Of a stretch of DNA of 37,694 nucleotides, positions 7,390-17,174 are shown in pieces (within the stretch, counting starts at the first letter, position 1; each line of letters opens with the position of its first letter). Made by a program: the position numbers and the translations under genes. This DNA comes from Marinilabilia sp. (lineage in GTDB: Bacteria > Bacteroidota > Bacteroidia > Bacteroidales > Marinilabiliaceae). The notes beneath the pieces are model-generated. The model worked only from the letters and a program-made list of their open reading frames with translations. It was not told the origin of the DNA and searched no databases. The stretch is from the NCBI RefSeq assembly GCF_016278715.1, contig NZ_JADQBH010000012.1, positions 1 to 37,694 on the forward strand. The letters are read 5' to 3'.

Positions 7390-10300
7390 ATGAGAAAAAC
7401 ATTAGGAATTTTGTTTTTATTGATGTGGACAACCCTGTTGTTCGCACAGGATGTTACCGTTACAGGTAAGGTGACGTCTGCAGAAGATGGCGGCCCGATC
7501 CCGGGAGTTAGCGTCGTACAAAAAGGAACCACAAACGGTACCATTACCGATGTGGATGGAAATTATTCCTTGACAACTACGGAAGGATCAACATTGGTCT
7601 TTTCTTTTATTGGTATGGAAACTGTTGAAGTGGTCGCCGACCAATCAACAATTAATGTATCCATGGAGGAGGTTATCACCGACCTTGACGAGGTAGTTGT
7701 TGTGGGTTATGGCGTTCAAAAAAAGAGTGTGGTTACTGCTGCTATCAGTAGTGTTAGTGCTGAGGATCTGGAATCTTCAAAACCCTCTCGTATAGAGGAT
7801 GTTCTTAAGGGTAAGGTTTCAGGTGTACAGATCACCCAGAGTTCTGGTCAACCTGGTTCTGACTCCAAGGTACGTATTCGTGGTATTGGGACTATTAACA
7901 ACAGTGAGCCGCTTTATATTGTGGACGGTATGGCTGTAGGTGGAGGTATCAGTTATCTGAACCCTGCAGATATTGAATCGGTAGAGGTGCTTAAGGATGC
8001 TGCTTCTGCTGCAGTTTATGGTGCCCGTGCAGCCAACGGTGTAATTCTGGTGACTACTAAATCCGGTAAAAGGGGTGATGCAACCATCAGTTATGATGTT
8101 TCGTACGGGTGGCAAAATCCATGGAAGAAAAAATCTGTTTTGGATGCACAGGAGTATATGGTGATTATGAATGAGTCATTGTTGAATGATGGAAATTCCC
8201 CAAGGTATACACAGGAAGAGGTTTCTGCGTTTAATGATATTTCTGGTACTGACTGGCAGGATGAAACCTTCAATTACGATGCCCCGGTTCAGAGCCACCA
8301 GGTAAGCATTAGCGGAGGAAATGATCAGGCGAGCTATTTTGTATCATTTGGCTATTTTAACCAGGAAGGTATTGTAGGTGGTAACTACGATCGTTCAAAT
8401 TATGAGCGTTACAGTATTCGTACCAATAATACCTACAACGTTTTTAACGCAGACCGTTTTTTTCTTAATAATTTAAAAGTCGGCGTTAATGCTGGTTATT
8501 CAAGAGTTCTGTCAAAGGGTATCGAAACCAACTCTGAGTATGGGTCTGTTTTGGGTAGTGCATTGGCTTTCAATCCTCTTGTGCCTGTATATGCAGAAGA
8601 TCCTGACCAGGTTTTGGCTGATCATCCTACTGCAGTAAAAGATGATCAGGGAAACGTATTTTCAATTCCTCCTTCTGGTTTTCAGGAAATTGCTAACCCA
8701 GTTGCCATGTTAAATGCTCCCACGGGAAGCGATAATAATGAAGATAAGTTTGTCTCTTCATTTTGGGCTGAACTGGATGTGGTCGAAGGTTTGAAATTTA
8801 AATCAAGCTACGGTGTTGACCTTGCTTTTTGGGGCGGAGATGGCTATGAATTTGAACATTTTCTTGCTACTCAAGGTAAAGATTTGAGCCAAAGTCACGT
8901 TTATTCCAATATGCACCGGGGCTTTACCTGGCAGTTGGAAAATACACTGACTTATACAAAAAGTTTTAATGATGTGCACAACTTTACAGTTCTTCTTGGG
9001 CAGTCGGCACAAAAATATACAGTGCGTCACCTTTACGGTGATGACTACGATTTGCTGGAAAACGATCCCGATAAGGCTGTCATTGATTATGCTATTGCTG
9101 ACCGTGATTTGGAACGTGTAGCCGGAGGTACTGACGGATTTACTTTTGAATCACTGGCCTCATATTTCGGACGTATTGATTATAACTTCGCTGAGAAGTA
9201 TATGCTACAAGCGACAGTTCGTCGTGATGGTTCTTCACACTTTGGGCCTGAAAATAAATGGGCAATTTTCCCATCTGTTTCTGTTGGTTGGAATGTAACA
9301 AACGAAGGATTTTTGGATTCACGTCCCGATTGGTTCAATTATTTGAAGCTTCGTGCCAGCTGGGGTATGAATGGAAACCAAAGTATTGGTAACTTTGCCT
9401 ATACCAGTTTAATGAATGGCGGACAAAATTACTATTTTGGTGAAGGAGAAGCCTTGAATATGCATTATGGTACCAGTCCAGCCCGGATTCCTAATCCTCA
9501 AATAAAATGGGAGGAATCTGAACAGATTGATATTGGTTTTGATGCTCGATTTTTTAACAGCGCCTTTACGTTGGGATTTGACTATTTCAAGAAGCAAACC
9601 AATGGAATGCTAAAAGATCAACCCATTCCCGGATATGTTGGAAAAGAAGCTCCTATTGCCAACGCAGGTGATATGGAGAATAGTGGTTTCGAAATTGAAA
9701 CTTCATATAAAGGAAACATTAGCGAGTTTAAATATAACGTTTCTCTCAATGCTTCATATTTGAAAAACGAATTGATAGACCTTGGTAATGAGTCTGGAGA
9801 AGAGATTCTGCAAAGTGCTGGTGCCGGTGGTCTGGGAAGCTTTGTTAAAGCCCAAAACGGTGATTTATTCCCCTATTTCTATGGTTTTGAAGTGGACGGG
9901 ATTGCTCAGAATGAAGCTGAAGCGCAGGCATACAATCAAGCCTACGGAGAGAGTGCTCAACCCGGCGATGTTATGTTTAGGGATATTGCAGGGGCTACAG
10001 ATGAAAATGGCAATACGATTCCAGACGGAAAAATAACTGAAGCGGATAAAACTAAAATTGGAAAAGGTATGCCCGATTGGACTTTTGGTCTGAATATTGG
10101 TGCAGAGTGGAGAAATTTCGATGTTAGCATGTTTTTTCAGGGCTCTTATGGAAATGATATTTTTGACTTTTCTCAAAGAGGTGATATTCCTGCAATGAAC
10201 CGTCCAAGCTGGATTCTTGACCGTTGGGTTGGTGAAGGAACTTCAAATTGGATTCCCCGTGTAACAAACGAAAATCCCAATTCCAACTGGCGCTCATCTG

Positions 10301-10557
10301 AACTATATATTAAGGATGGTTCTTTCGTACGTCTTAAAAACATTCAGCTGGGTTATTCGCTGCCAAAAAGCATTCTTCAAAGTGCTGCCATTCAGCGTTT
10401 GCGTGTGTTTGTTTCAGCCGAAAATTTGTTGACAATTACAGGTTATGACGGGTTTGACCCTGAGATCGCTTCGGGAGATTATACTACTATTGGTATTGAC
10501 CGTGGTATCTATCCTCAGGCACGTACGATCTCTGTTGGTGCAAACATTACTTTTTAA
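7390..10557 (+). CDS. SusC/RagA-type TonB-dependent outer-membrane transporter
   Basis: A 1055-residue TonB-dependent importer for oligosaccharides. Signal peptide 1-19 (ends LLFAQ), then a carboxypeptidase-regulatory-like domain (about 22-95: VTGKVTSAEDGGPIPGVSV), a TonB-box/plug start VVVVGYGVQKK, and the plug up to about residue 230 with VRIRGIGTINNSEPLYIVDG. The 22-strand barrel ends in a terminal Phe. There is no N-terminal STN domain, so signalling to an ECF sigma/anti-sigma pair is not expected. It is the first gene of the PUL, followed 21 bp later by SusD, its lid partner. The companion enzymes suggest beta-1,3-glucan oligosaccharides as substrate; that is inference. Confidence 0.96.
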   Translation: MRKTLGILFLLMWTTLLFAQDVTVTGKVTSAEDGGPIPGVSVVQKGTTNGTITDVDGNYSLTTTEGSTLVFSFIGMETVEVVADQSTINVSMEEVITDLDEVVVVGYGVQKKSVVTAAISSVSAEDLESSKPSRIEDVLKGKVSGVQITQSSGQPGSDSKVRIRGIGTINNSEPLYIVDGMAVGGGISYLNPADIESVEVLKDAASAAVYGARAANGVILVTTKSGKRGDATISYDVSYGWQNPWKKKSVLDAQEYMVIMNESLLNDGNSPRYTQEEVSAFNDISGTDWQDETFNYDAPVQSHQVSISGGNDQASYFVSFGYFNQEGIVGGNYDRSNYERYSIRTNNTYNVFNADRFFLNNLKVGVNAGYSRVLSKGIETNSEYGSVLGSALAFNPLVPVYAEDPDQVLADHPTAVKDDQGNVFSIPPSGFQEIANPVAMLNAPTGSDNNEDKFVSSFWAELDVVEGLKFKSSYGVDLAFWGGDGYEFEHFLATQGKDLSQSHVYSNMHRGFTWQLENTLTYTKSFNDVHNFTVLLGQSAQKYTVRHLYGDDYDLLENDPDKAVIDYAIADRDLERVAGGTDGFTFESLASYFGRIDYNFAEKYMLQATVRRDGSSHFGPENKWAIFPSVSVGWNVTNEGFLDSRPDWFNYLKLRASWGMNGNQSIGNFAYTSLMNGGQNYYFGEGEALNMHYGTSPARIPNPQIKWEESEQIDIGFDARFFNSAFTLGFDYFKKQTNGMLKDQPIPGYVGKEAPIANAGDMENSGFEIETSYKGNISEFKYNVSLNASYLKNELIDLGNESGEEILQSAGAGGLGSFVKAQNGDLFPYFYGFEVDGIAQNEAEAQAYNQAYGESAQPGDVMFRDIAGATDENGNTIPDGKITEADKTKIGKGMPDWTFGLNIGAEWRNFDVSMFFQGSYGNDIFDFSQRGDIPAMNRPSWILDRWVGEGTSNWIPRVTNENPNSNWRSSELYIKDGSFVRLKNIQLGYSLPKSILQSAAIQRLRVFVSAENLLTITGYDGFDPEIASGDYTTIGIDRGIYPQARTISVGANITF

Positions 10558-10578
10558 TCCCTAAAATCTGAATTAATT

Positions 10579-12132
10579 ATGATAAAATATATTAAAACAA
10601 TAGCTTTTGCTGCACTTATAGGAATCACTTCTTGTAGTGATGATTTCCTGACTGCAGACCCAACAGCCTCCCAGGAGGCTGGCGGACCAGCTACAGAAGG
10701 AGCCATCAGATCAAACGTGGCTGCCGCTTATCAATTATTGTTGTTCGACAGTTATGCTGATAACAACTACAATAGTATTGTCTTGATGTCTGATCTGCGT
10801 TCCGACGACATTTTTAAAGGTGGTGGCGATGCAGGTGACCAGGGGCAATTGTATAGATTGTCGCAGTTTGATGCTTCTCCTGACGAGTTACCCGGTGGAT
10901 TATGGACCATCTATTATAATGGACTGAGCCGTTCAAATAATGCTATTTCAGCCTGCGAAAATGCAGTAGATGTTGATCCCGCTACCTTGGATCGGCTTAA
11001 TGCAGAAGCTCACTTCTTGCGTGCTTATTATGTACATTGGCTTTGGAAGTTTTGGGGTAATATCCCATATTTTGAAGAGGAACTTCCTGAACCTTATCTG
11101 GCGCCTCAATATACTGCTGACGAGATATATGCCCAGATCATTGAGGACGTTAATTTTGCCATTGCAGACGATAAGCTTCCAATGACTTATTCTGGACAAG
11201 ATGCCAACTCTTCCGACTATGGACATGTTACCAAGGCTGCTGCCATGATGCTAAAAGCTCGTGTTGTGATGTATCAGAAAGATGAAAGTAAATATGCTGA
11301 AGTGCTTGCTGATATGGCTACTATTATTAATAGCGGTGCCTTTGAACTGGTGAATGATTTTGCAGAAATCTGGCCAACTGAAGGTGAGTTTAATTCTGAA
11401 TCTATTTTTGAAGTTGTGCATCTTGATGGAGAGTATGATGGCAAAACATGGGACAGTGGCTGGCACGGTTACGGTACCAACCTTCCTGCCTTTATTTCAC
11501 CCAATGCTCTTCCTGAAGAATCTGAAGATTTACTTAGTGGAAAGGATGTCTATAAAGGAGGCTGGGGATTTGGTCCCGTTCGTCCTGATGTTGTAGAAAT
11601 ATATGAAGATGGAGATGAGCGTTTGGCTGCTTCCATTAATGAGTTTGAGGAAGGAAGTTATACTGCCCGTTTTCAGAATACCGGTTATTTTATGGCTAAA
11701 TATGCAGCTAGGGTAGATTACAATGAACCTCCGGGAGATGTTGATTTGAATTATGAGAATAACCTTAGGATTTTCCGTTATGCTGAAACACTGCTTAATG
11801 CTGCAGAATTGATGGGAATTCATGGGGTGCCGGCAACAGACGGATTAACCGCTCAGTGGTGTCTTGACCAAATTCGCATAAGGGCAAATATGGGATCAAT
11901 CCCTGCCAATGCTGAAAATATCAAGCTGGAGCGTCGTCGTGAATTCGTTGGTGAAGGAATGCGCTTTTGGGATGTTGTTCGCTGGGGCGATACACAGGTG
12001 CTTAATGATAATCTACCTGAGTATTCTTCGGAAAGAACCTGGGAGCCTTCTGAGAAGTATCTTCCTATTCCCCAATCTGAGATTAATCGTACTTTGGGAA
12101 CAGAATATCCGTTGGAGCAAAATCCTTATTAG
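10579..12132 (+). CDS. SusD/RagB-type glycan-binding lipoprotein
   Basis: A 517-residue surface lipoprotein that caps the SusC barrel and captures oligosaccharides. It has a signal peptide with lipobox ITSC (Cys about residue 20) followed by an acidic SDDFL stretch, typical for outer-membrane surface export. The TPR-like SusD helices follow (LNAEAHFLRAYYVHWLWKFW at about 140-160). The C-terminal signature is present: LERRREFVGEGMRFWDVVRWG, then YLPIPQSEIN. It is co-transcribed with susC upstream and the PKD lipoprotein 56 bp downstream. Confidence 0.95.
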   Translation: MIKYIKTIAFAALIGITSCSDDFLTADPTASQEAGGPATEGAIRSNVAAAYQLLLFDSYADNNYNSIVLMSDLRSDDIFKGGGDAGDQGQLYRLSQFDASPDELPGGLWTIYYNGLSRSNNAISACENAVDVDPATLDRLNAEAHFLRAYYVHWLWKFWGNIPYFEEELPEPYLAPQYTADEIYAQIIEDVNFAIADDKLPMTYSGQDANSSDYGHVTKAAAMMLKARVVMYQKDESKYAEVLADMATIINSGAFELVNDFAEIWPTEGEFNSESIFEVVHLDGEYDGKTWDSGWHGYGTNLPAFISPNALPEESEDLLSGKDVYKGGWGFGPVRPDVVEIYEDGDERLAASINEFEEGSYTARFQNTGYFMAKYAARVDYNEPPGDVDLNYENNLRIFRYAETLLNAAELMGIHGVPATDGLTAQWCLDQIRIRANMGSIPANAENIKLERRREFVGEGMRFWDVVRWGDTQVLNDNLPEYSSERTWEPSEKYLPIPQSEINRTLGTEYPLEQNPY

Positions 12133-12188
12133 ATATTGTTTCTGAATGTATTAATGAATATCAGATTTAACGAATTAAAATTATTGTA

Positions 12189-13649
12189 ATGAAAAACATA
12201 TTTAAATTTGGATTATTAGCATTGATGGTGCCTCTGTTGGTAACATCCTGCGAACCACAGGAGTTTGATGACTATGATCTGGGAGCTGTGCCCCAGTCAG
12301 AGCAATTGAGTTTCTCGGTCAGTCCAAAGGCTGATCAACCAAATGTGATAACGTTTACCAATAGTTCTGACCGTCCTGGTATTGCTACCTGGGAATTTGG
12401 TAACGGAGCAACTGGTAAAGGACAATCGGCTAGCAGTGAGTATCCCTTTGCCGGTTCGTATGATGTTACCATGACATTAGTGACTGATGGTGGTTTTACT
12501 ACCACGACTAAAACAATCGAAGTTGCTGAAGACGATTTGTCATTGCTTCAAAATCCTCTTTATACAGCACTTACAGGTGGTGCCGACAATGCTGAAGGAA
12601 AAACATGGGTGTTTGACCAGTATCATGCTGGACATTTCGGCATCGGCCCCGCAGATCAATTTTCTGCCAGCTGGTGGGAAGCTGCTCCTATGGATAAAGA
12701 CGAAACTTCACTTTACACTCAGAAGTTTACTTTTAAACAGGTAGGGGTAGAACTGATTTGGGAAAACAATGGTTTTATTTATACCAACCAACCCGGTGTT
12801 GATGCTCTGGCATCAAAAGGTTATACCAATGCCTCAGCCACTCCTGACGGTGACTTTGACGTTGAGTATGCTCCGAATGAAAGTTATAACTTCAGTTTGG
12901 TTACGTCCGATTCAACACTTATTTTAAGTGACGGAGCATTCATTGGTTTTTACACAGGAGGATCTCAATACAAGATTTTGTCCATTTCAGAAAATGTAAT
13001 GTATTTGAGAGCTCAGAGTGTTGTTGAGCCAGGTAATGCATGGTATTTTCGATTAATTCCTGAAGAGTTGAATGTGGAGCCAGAAGAACCTGAATTGCCT
13101 CTTGAGGCTAATCCTCTGAGCGAAGATTTTGAAAGTGAAATCTCATCGGTAGTCTTTGCAACTGAAGCTATGGGTGACCGCACCAATGCACACTATCAGA
13201 ATCCTGCTCCTTTTAATGGAAACACCTCAGACTATGTGTATCTTTACGAGAAGAAAGCCGGTGAGTTTTATTCTAATATTTCTTATGTGGCTGGAGATTA
13301 CAAATTTGATCTCTCTACTCAGAATAAGATCTCATTGCAGGTTTTTATTCCTTCTTACAACGATTATACCACTGAAAATAACGTTGCAGGAGAGTGGATT
13401 GCCAATAATCAGTTGCAGGCTTCTATCGCAGTAAAACTTCAAAACAATGATTTGGGTGGAAGTGCCTGGGAGACTCAAACTGAAATATTGGAAACAGGAC
13501 TCGAAACCGGAAAATGGATTGAGCTGACTTTTGATTTCAGTAGCGTTGCGGAACGTGAGGATTACAATAAGATTGTCATCCAGTTTGGTACTGAAGGACA
13601 CGATGGTGGAGGAATCTTCTTCTTCGATGATTTTGAGTTTCATGAATAA
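12189..13649 (+). CDS. PKD-domain surface glycan-binding lipoprotein (SusE-position protein)
   Basis: A 486-residue lipoprotein with lipobox VTSC and an acidic tail directly after the Cys (EPQEFDDYD), which resembles a lipoprotein surface-export signal. A PKD domain at about 40-110 has the recognisable ATWEFGNG and YPFAGSYDVTMTL elements. The middle region (about 125-295) is unassigned and rich in aromatic residues. The C-terminal 170 residues look like a beta-sandwich carbohydrate-binding module ending in FFFDDFEF. It occupies the position of SusE/F or SGBP proteins after SusD, and PKD lipoproteins of this kind occur in laminarin PULs. A terminator follows, so it probably closes the first transcription unit. 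Confidence 0.82.
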   Translation: MKNIFKFGLLALMVPLLVTSCEPQEFDDYDLGAVPQSEQLSFSVSPKADQPNVITFTNSSDRPGIATWEFGNGATGKGQSASSEYPFAGSYDVTMTLVTDGGFTTTTKTIEVAEDDLSLLQNPLYTALTGGADNAEGKTWVFDQYHAGHFGIGPADQFSASWWEAAPMDKDETSLYTQKFTFKQVGVELIWENNGFIYTNQPGVDALASKGYTNASATPDGDFDVEYAPNESYNFSLVTSDSTLILSDGAFIGFYTGGSQYKILSISENVMYLRAQSVVEPGNAWYFRLIPEELNVEPEEPELPLEANPLSEDFESEISSVVFATEAMGDRTNAHYQNPAPFNGNTSDYVYLYEKKAGEFYSNISYVAGDYKFDLSTQNKISLQVFIPSYNDYTTENNVAGEWIANNQLQASIAVKLQNNDLGGSAWETQTEILETGLETGKWIELTFDFSSVAEREDYNKIVIQFGTEGHDGGGIFFFDDFEFHE

Positions 13650-13689
13650 GAAGGTTCTATAGTTTCTTACACAATAATAAAACCTAGTA

Positions 13690-13724
13690 GGGGAGTGTGG
13701 GGGTTCTCCACCTCCCCTTTTTTT
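13690..13724 (+). terminator. Rho-independent terminator after the PKD lipoprotein
   Basis: GGGGAGTGTGG at 13690-13700 pairs with CCACCTCCCC at 13708-13717 (one bulged T), leaving a 7-nt loop, and a run of seven T follows at 13718-13724. It separates susC-susD-PKD from the GH3 gene and would let the transport genes and enzymes be expressed at different levels. Confidence 0.8.
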
Positions 13725-13743
13725 ACTGATGATTTTTTTGGAT

Positions 13744-16008
13744 ATGATAAAACTAACTAAGTACTTTCTGATGGTTGTTTTGGTTTTGCCTGTTTTTTTT
13801 GGATGCACGGGCAATGCTTCAACCGTAAAATCAGATGATGATGTGGAGAAGAGGGTGGAATCGCTGTTAAGCGAGATGACACTGGATGAAAAAATAGGTC
13901 AGATGTCTCAGGTGGATCCCGGCGTTTTCGGTGGTCTTGAGAATCTGAAAAAAGTTGTTCGTAACGGACAGCTGGGCTCTGTGCTGAATCTTATTGGCGC
14001 TAAAGAGGTGAATGAACTGCAACGCGTGGCCATAGAGGAAAGCCGTTTGGGTATTCCGCTTATTATCGGACGCGATGTGATTCATGGTTATCGCACAATT
14101 TTTCCCATTCCGCTGGGAATGGCTGCTTCCTGGAATGAGGATCTTGTAAGGGAATCCGCAGCTATTGCGGCCAAAGAAGCAGCTTCGATGGGTATCAACT
14201 GGACGTTTGCCCCTATGATTGATGTGAGCCGAGACCCCCGCTGGGGCAGAATTGCCGAAAGTGCCGGCGAAGATCCTTTGTTGAATTCAATGGTTGCCCG
14301 AGCAATGGTGCAGGGGTATCAGGGCGATGATCTTTCCGATCCGCTGACCATTGCAGCTTGTGCAAAACATTTTGTGGGTTACGGTGCTGCTGAGGGCGGA
14401 CGTGATTACAATACTACGGTTATTTCCGATCTACAATTGCACAATGTATATCTTCCTCCCTTCAAAGAGGCTGTTAAAGCAGGTGCGGCTACGGTAATGA
14501 CTGCTTTTAACGAAATTAACGGAATTCCTGCAAGTGGCCATAAACACAATATACGCGACATTCTGAAAAATGAGTATGGTTTCGATGGTTTTGTCGTCAG
14601 CGACTGGGCTTCCATTCAGGAGATGATTTCTCATGGTTTTGCCCGTGATCTGAAACATGCAGGTGAGTTGGGACTTGCTGCAGGTATCGATATGGAAATG
14701 GCCAGCAGGTCGTACAACGATTACCTGAAGGAGTTACTGGATGAAGGCAAAGTGGATATGGAATGGGTGGACGATGCTGTTGCCCGTATCTTGCGCATCA
14801 AATTTCGTCTGGGTCTTTTTGACAATCCTTATGTGGATGAATCTCTGGCTGATTCGTTGCTGGTGAATGTTGAGCATCTCAAGGTGGCGCGTAAACTGGC
14901 CGAAGAGAGTGTGGTTCTCCTGAAAAATGAGAACCAGGTATTGCCTCTGAAAAAAGGAACGAAAGTGGCCCTGATAGGTCCAATGGCTAACCAGCCTTAT
15001 GAGCAGCTGGGAACATGGATTTTTGACGGGGACGAAAATGATTCTCAAACTGTTCTGGAGGCTTTCAATGCCTTTAATGGGGATAATAACGTATTTTTTG
15101 CAGAAGGACTGGAATACAGTCGTGATAAATCCACCAAAGGTTTTGCTGAGGTGGAACGTGCCATTGCCCAATCAGAGGTGGTGGTTGCAGTGGTAGGAGA
15201 GGAAGCAATTCTCTCGGGCGAGGCCAAGAGTCTTGCCGAACTGGATTTTGTAGGTGCTCAGGGTGAATTACTCAAATTGGCGGCATCCAAAGGGAAACCT
15301 GTTGTGATGATTGTTATGTCGGGACGCCCTGCCGGATTATTTAAGACTCAGCACCTGGCAAAGTCCATTCTTTATGCGTGGCATCCGGGTACAATGGCCG
15401 GACCCGCACTGGCCAATCTGGTTTTTGGAGAAACTGTTCCTGTCGGAAAACTTCCCGTGACCTTCCCCAAAGGAGAAGGACAGGTCCCTATTTATTATGC
15501 GCACAAAATGACGGGCCGTCCTGCCGATGCCTCTACCTGGACACACATCGATGAAATTCCTGTTCAGGCCGTGCAGCATTCACTCGGCAATACCAGTCAT
15601 ACGCTTGACTATGGCTTCACTCCTTTGTATCCTTTTGGGTATGGGTTGTCCTATACTTCGTTTGAATATTCGGATATCAATATTTCTGCTAAATCCCTTT
15701 CCATAGGAGAATCCCTGAAAGTTTCTGCTACAATAACCAACACAGGCGATGTAGAAGGAGCAGAAACAGTTCAGTTATACACCCGCGACCTGGTGGGTTC
15801 TTACACACGACCTGTGCGCGAGTTAAAAGATTATCAGCGGGTTACATTATCGCCCGGCGAAAGCAAGGAGGTTGTTTTTGAATTGAATTCCGACCAACTG
15901 GGTTTTTATTTTCCCGATGGTGAGTTTGTGGTCGAACCCGGCGATTTTCATGTCTGGATTGCCCCCAATGCCGCAGAAGGTTTGCGGGCCGAATTTGAAT
16001 TACAATAA
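13744..16008 (+). CDS. bglX: Glycoside hydrolase family 3 beta-glucosidase lipoprotein
   Basis: About 754 residues. The signal peptide ends in a lipobox, VFFGC (Cys about 21). The GH3 N-terminal TIM barrel spans about 35-375, with KHFVGYGAAEGGRDYN and the nucleophile Asp287 in VVSDW. The GH3 C-terminal domain carries the likely acid/base Glu493 in LSGEAKS. A fibronectin-III-like domain (about 665-750) closes the protein. The architecture is that of BglX-type exo-beta-glucosidases, which release glucose from oligosaccharides, here probably laminari-oligosaccharides imported by SusCD. I chose the ATG at 13744, since the longer frame to 13729 adds only MIFLD before the signal peptide. Confidence 0.94.
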   Translation: MIKLTKYFLMVVLVLPVFFGCTGNASTVKSDDDVEKRVESLLSEMTLDEKIGQMSQVDPGVFGGLENLKKVVRNGQLGSVLNLIGAKEVNELQRVAIEESRLGIPLIIGRDVIHGYRTIFPIPLGMAASWNEDLVRESAAIAAKEAASMGINWTFAPMIDVSRDPRWGRIAESAGEDPLLNSMVARAMVQGYQGDDLSDPLTIAACAKHFVGYGAAEGGRDYNTTVISDLQLHNVYLPPFKEAVKAGAATVMTAFNEINGIPASGHKHNIRDILKNEYGFDGFVVSDWASIQEMISHGFARDLKHAGELGLAAGIDMEMASRSYNDYLKELLDEGKVDMEWVDDAVARILRIKFRLGLFDNPYVDESLADSLLVNVEHLKVARKLAEESVVLLKNENQVLPLKKGTKVALIGPMANQPYEQLGTWIFDGDENDSQTVLEAFNAFNGDNNVFFAEGLEYSRDKSTKGFAEVERAIAQSEVVVAVVGEEAILSGEAKSLAELDFVGAQGELLKLAASKGKPVVMIVMSGRPAGLFKTQHLAKSILYAWHPGTMAGPALANLVFGETVPVGKLPVTFPKGEGQVPIYYAHKMTGRPADASTWTHIDEIPVQAVQHSLGNTSHTLDYGFTPLYPFGYGLSYTSFEYSDINISAKSLSIGESLKVSATITNTGDVEGAETVQLYTRDLVGSYTRPVRELKDYQRVTLSPGESKEVVFELNSDQLGFYFPDGEFVVEPGDFHVWIAPNAAEGLRAEFELQ

Positions 16009-16019
16009 AACTGTTTAAG

Positions 16020-16055
16020 AGGGCGGAACCTGAGCATTTATGGTTCTGCCCTTTT
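16020..16055 (+). terminator. Terminator between GH3 and GH16
   Basis: GGGCGGAACC at 16021-16030 pairs with GGTTCTGCCC at 16042-16051 (ten pairs, one G-U), with an 11-nt loop and TTTT after it. It ends only about 22 bp before the GH16 ATG. GH16 is therefore either attenuated read-through or has a promoter inside or before this hairpin. Confidence 0.7.
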
Positions 16056-16077
16056 GTTAATTTTAAATCCATTTATT

Positions 16078-16884
16078 ATGATGTCCTTTAAAAAGCTTGC
16101 TCCCTTAGTTTTACTCCTGACTATTGTTTCGATTCCGGGTTGTTTCAGCGGAAATAAAAATGGGAAGGACCTCGTATGGAGTGAAGAGTTTAATTATGAG
16201 GGGGTGCCTGATGAAACCAAATGGAATTATGATACAGTTGGGAATTCTTATGGTTGGGGAAACAACGAACTGCAATTTTATACTGTAAAAAAGAAGCGAA
16301 ATGCCTGGGTGGATGGGGAGTATTTAAACATCACAGCTATTAAAGAAAAGCTGGATGATTTAAACTATTCATCAGCACGGCTCACAACCAAAGGCAAAGG
16401 AGACTGGTTATATGGCCGAATGGAAATTCGGGCGCAAATACCGGGGGGACGTGGAATCTGGCCGGCAATCTGGATGCTTCCTACGGATTGGGAGTATGGC
16501 GGATGGCCGGAGAGTGGCGAAATCGACATTATGGAGCATGTGGGCTATGAGCCGGATTCTATTCATACTACTGTGCATACAGGTGCTTTTAATCATTCCA
16601 TCGGAACTCAAAAAGGAAAGGCTACTTATGTGCCCGATTGTGAAGAGGCTTTTTATGTTTATGCCATCGAATGGGATAAAGAGAAGATTGACTTTTTTAT
16701 TGATGATGACCTGGTTTTCACTTTTAATAATACAAAGGGTGGTTCGGATGAATGGCCATTCGACAAACGTTTTCATCTAATTCTGAATGTTGCCGTTGGT
16801 GGCAATTGGGGTGGCCTTCACGGCGTGGATGACTCCATTTTTCCTACCACCATGAAGGTCGACTATGTCCGGATTTATCAGTAA
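16078..16884 (+). CDS. Glycoside hydrolase family 16 endo-beta-1,3-glucanase lipoprotein
   Basis: About 268 residues. The signal peptide has lipobox IPGC (Cys about 23). The single GH16 beta-jelly-roll domain begins at LVWSEEFNYEG. The active site is EIDIME, with nucleophile Glu148, Asp150 and acid/base Glu153. This EXDXXE (beta-bulge) form plus WPAIWMLP and WPESGE is typical of laminarinases and beta-1,3(4)-glucanases rather than strict lichenases. No extra CBM is present. It should cut internal beta-1,3 links at the cell surface or in the periplasm. I chose the ATG at 16078 (16081 is equally possible); the frame to 16054 starts at TTG inside the preceding terminator. Confidence 0.92.
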   Translation: MMSFKKLAPLVLLLTIVSIPGCFSGNKNGKDLVWSEEFNYEGVPDETKWNYDTVGNSYGWGNNELQFYTVKKKRNAWVDGEYLNITAIKEKLDDLNYSSARLTTKGKGDWLYGRMEIRAQIPGGRGIWPAIWMLPTDWEYGGWPESGEIDIMEHVGYEPDSIHTTVHTGAFNHSIGTQKGKATYVPDCEEAFYVYAIEWDKEKIDFFIDDDLVFTFNNTKGGSDEWPFDKRFHLILNVAVGGNWGGLHGVDDSIFPTTMKVDYVRIYQ

Positions 16885-17174
16885 ACGGTGGTTTTATCAC
16901 TAAAGAGCCTGTCTTTTCGATTACTAACCTCAAAACGTTTGAGGCATATGCGTATACAACAGAACTGGCAGTTCCTTGGATGGGTTAACTTCATTAAACC
17001 CGGGTGACTACCCTGGGTAGAAACAACAAGTATACCGGATCCCCGAATAGGGGCAACGCTTAATCAGCCGATTTTTTATTGTTACAGAAATCTGTCATTG
17101 CAAATCCGGACCATTCGGGAAAGCAATCTCTTTTCTTTAACTAAACACCAATGATTGTCTTAGAAAAATCTTTT
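16885..17174. other. 290-bp intergenic stretch between GH16 and GH5
   Basis: No ORF is supported. There is a 13-nt palindrome CTACCCTGGGTAG at 17008-17020 next to an ACCCGGGT, and a small CCCC-GAATA-GGGG hairpin at 17041-17053. None has a proper T-run, so they are not convincing terminators. The length suggests that GH5 has its own promoter. Confidence 0.4.

Noticed and set aside
17008-17053. Terminator between GH16 and GH5
   Set aside because: The palindromes are short and no T-run follows them.
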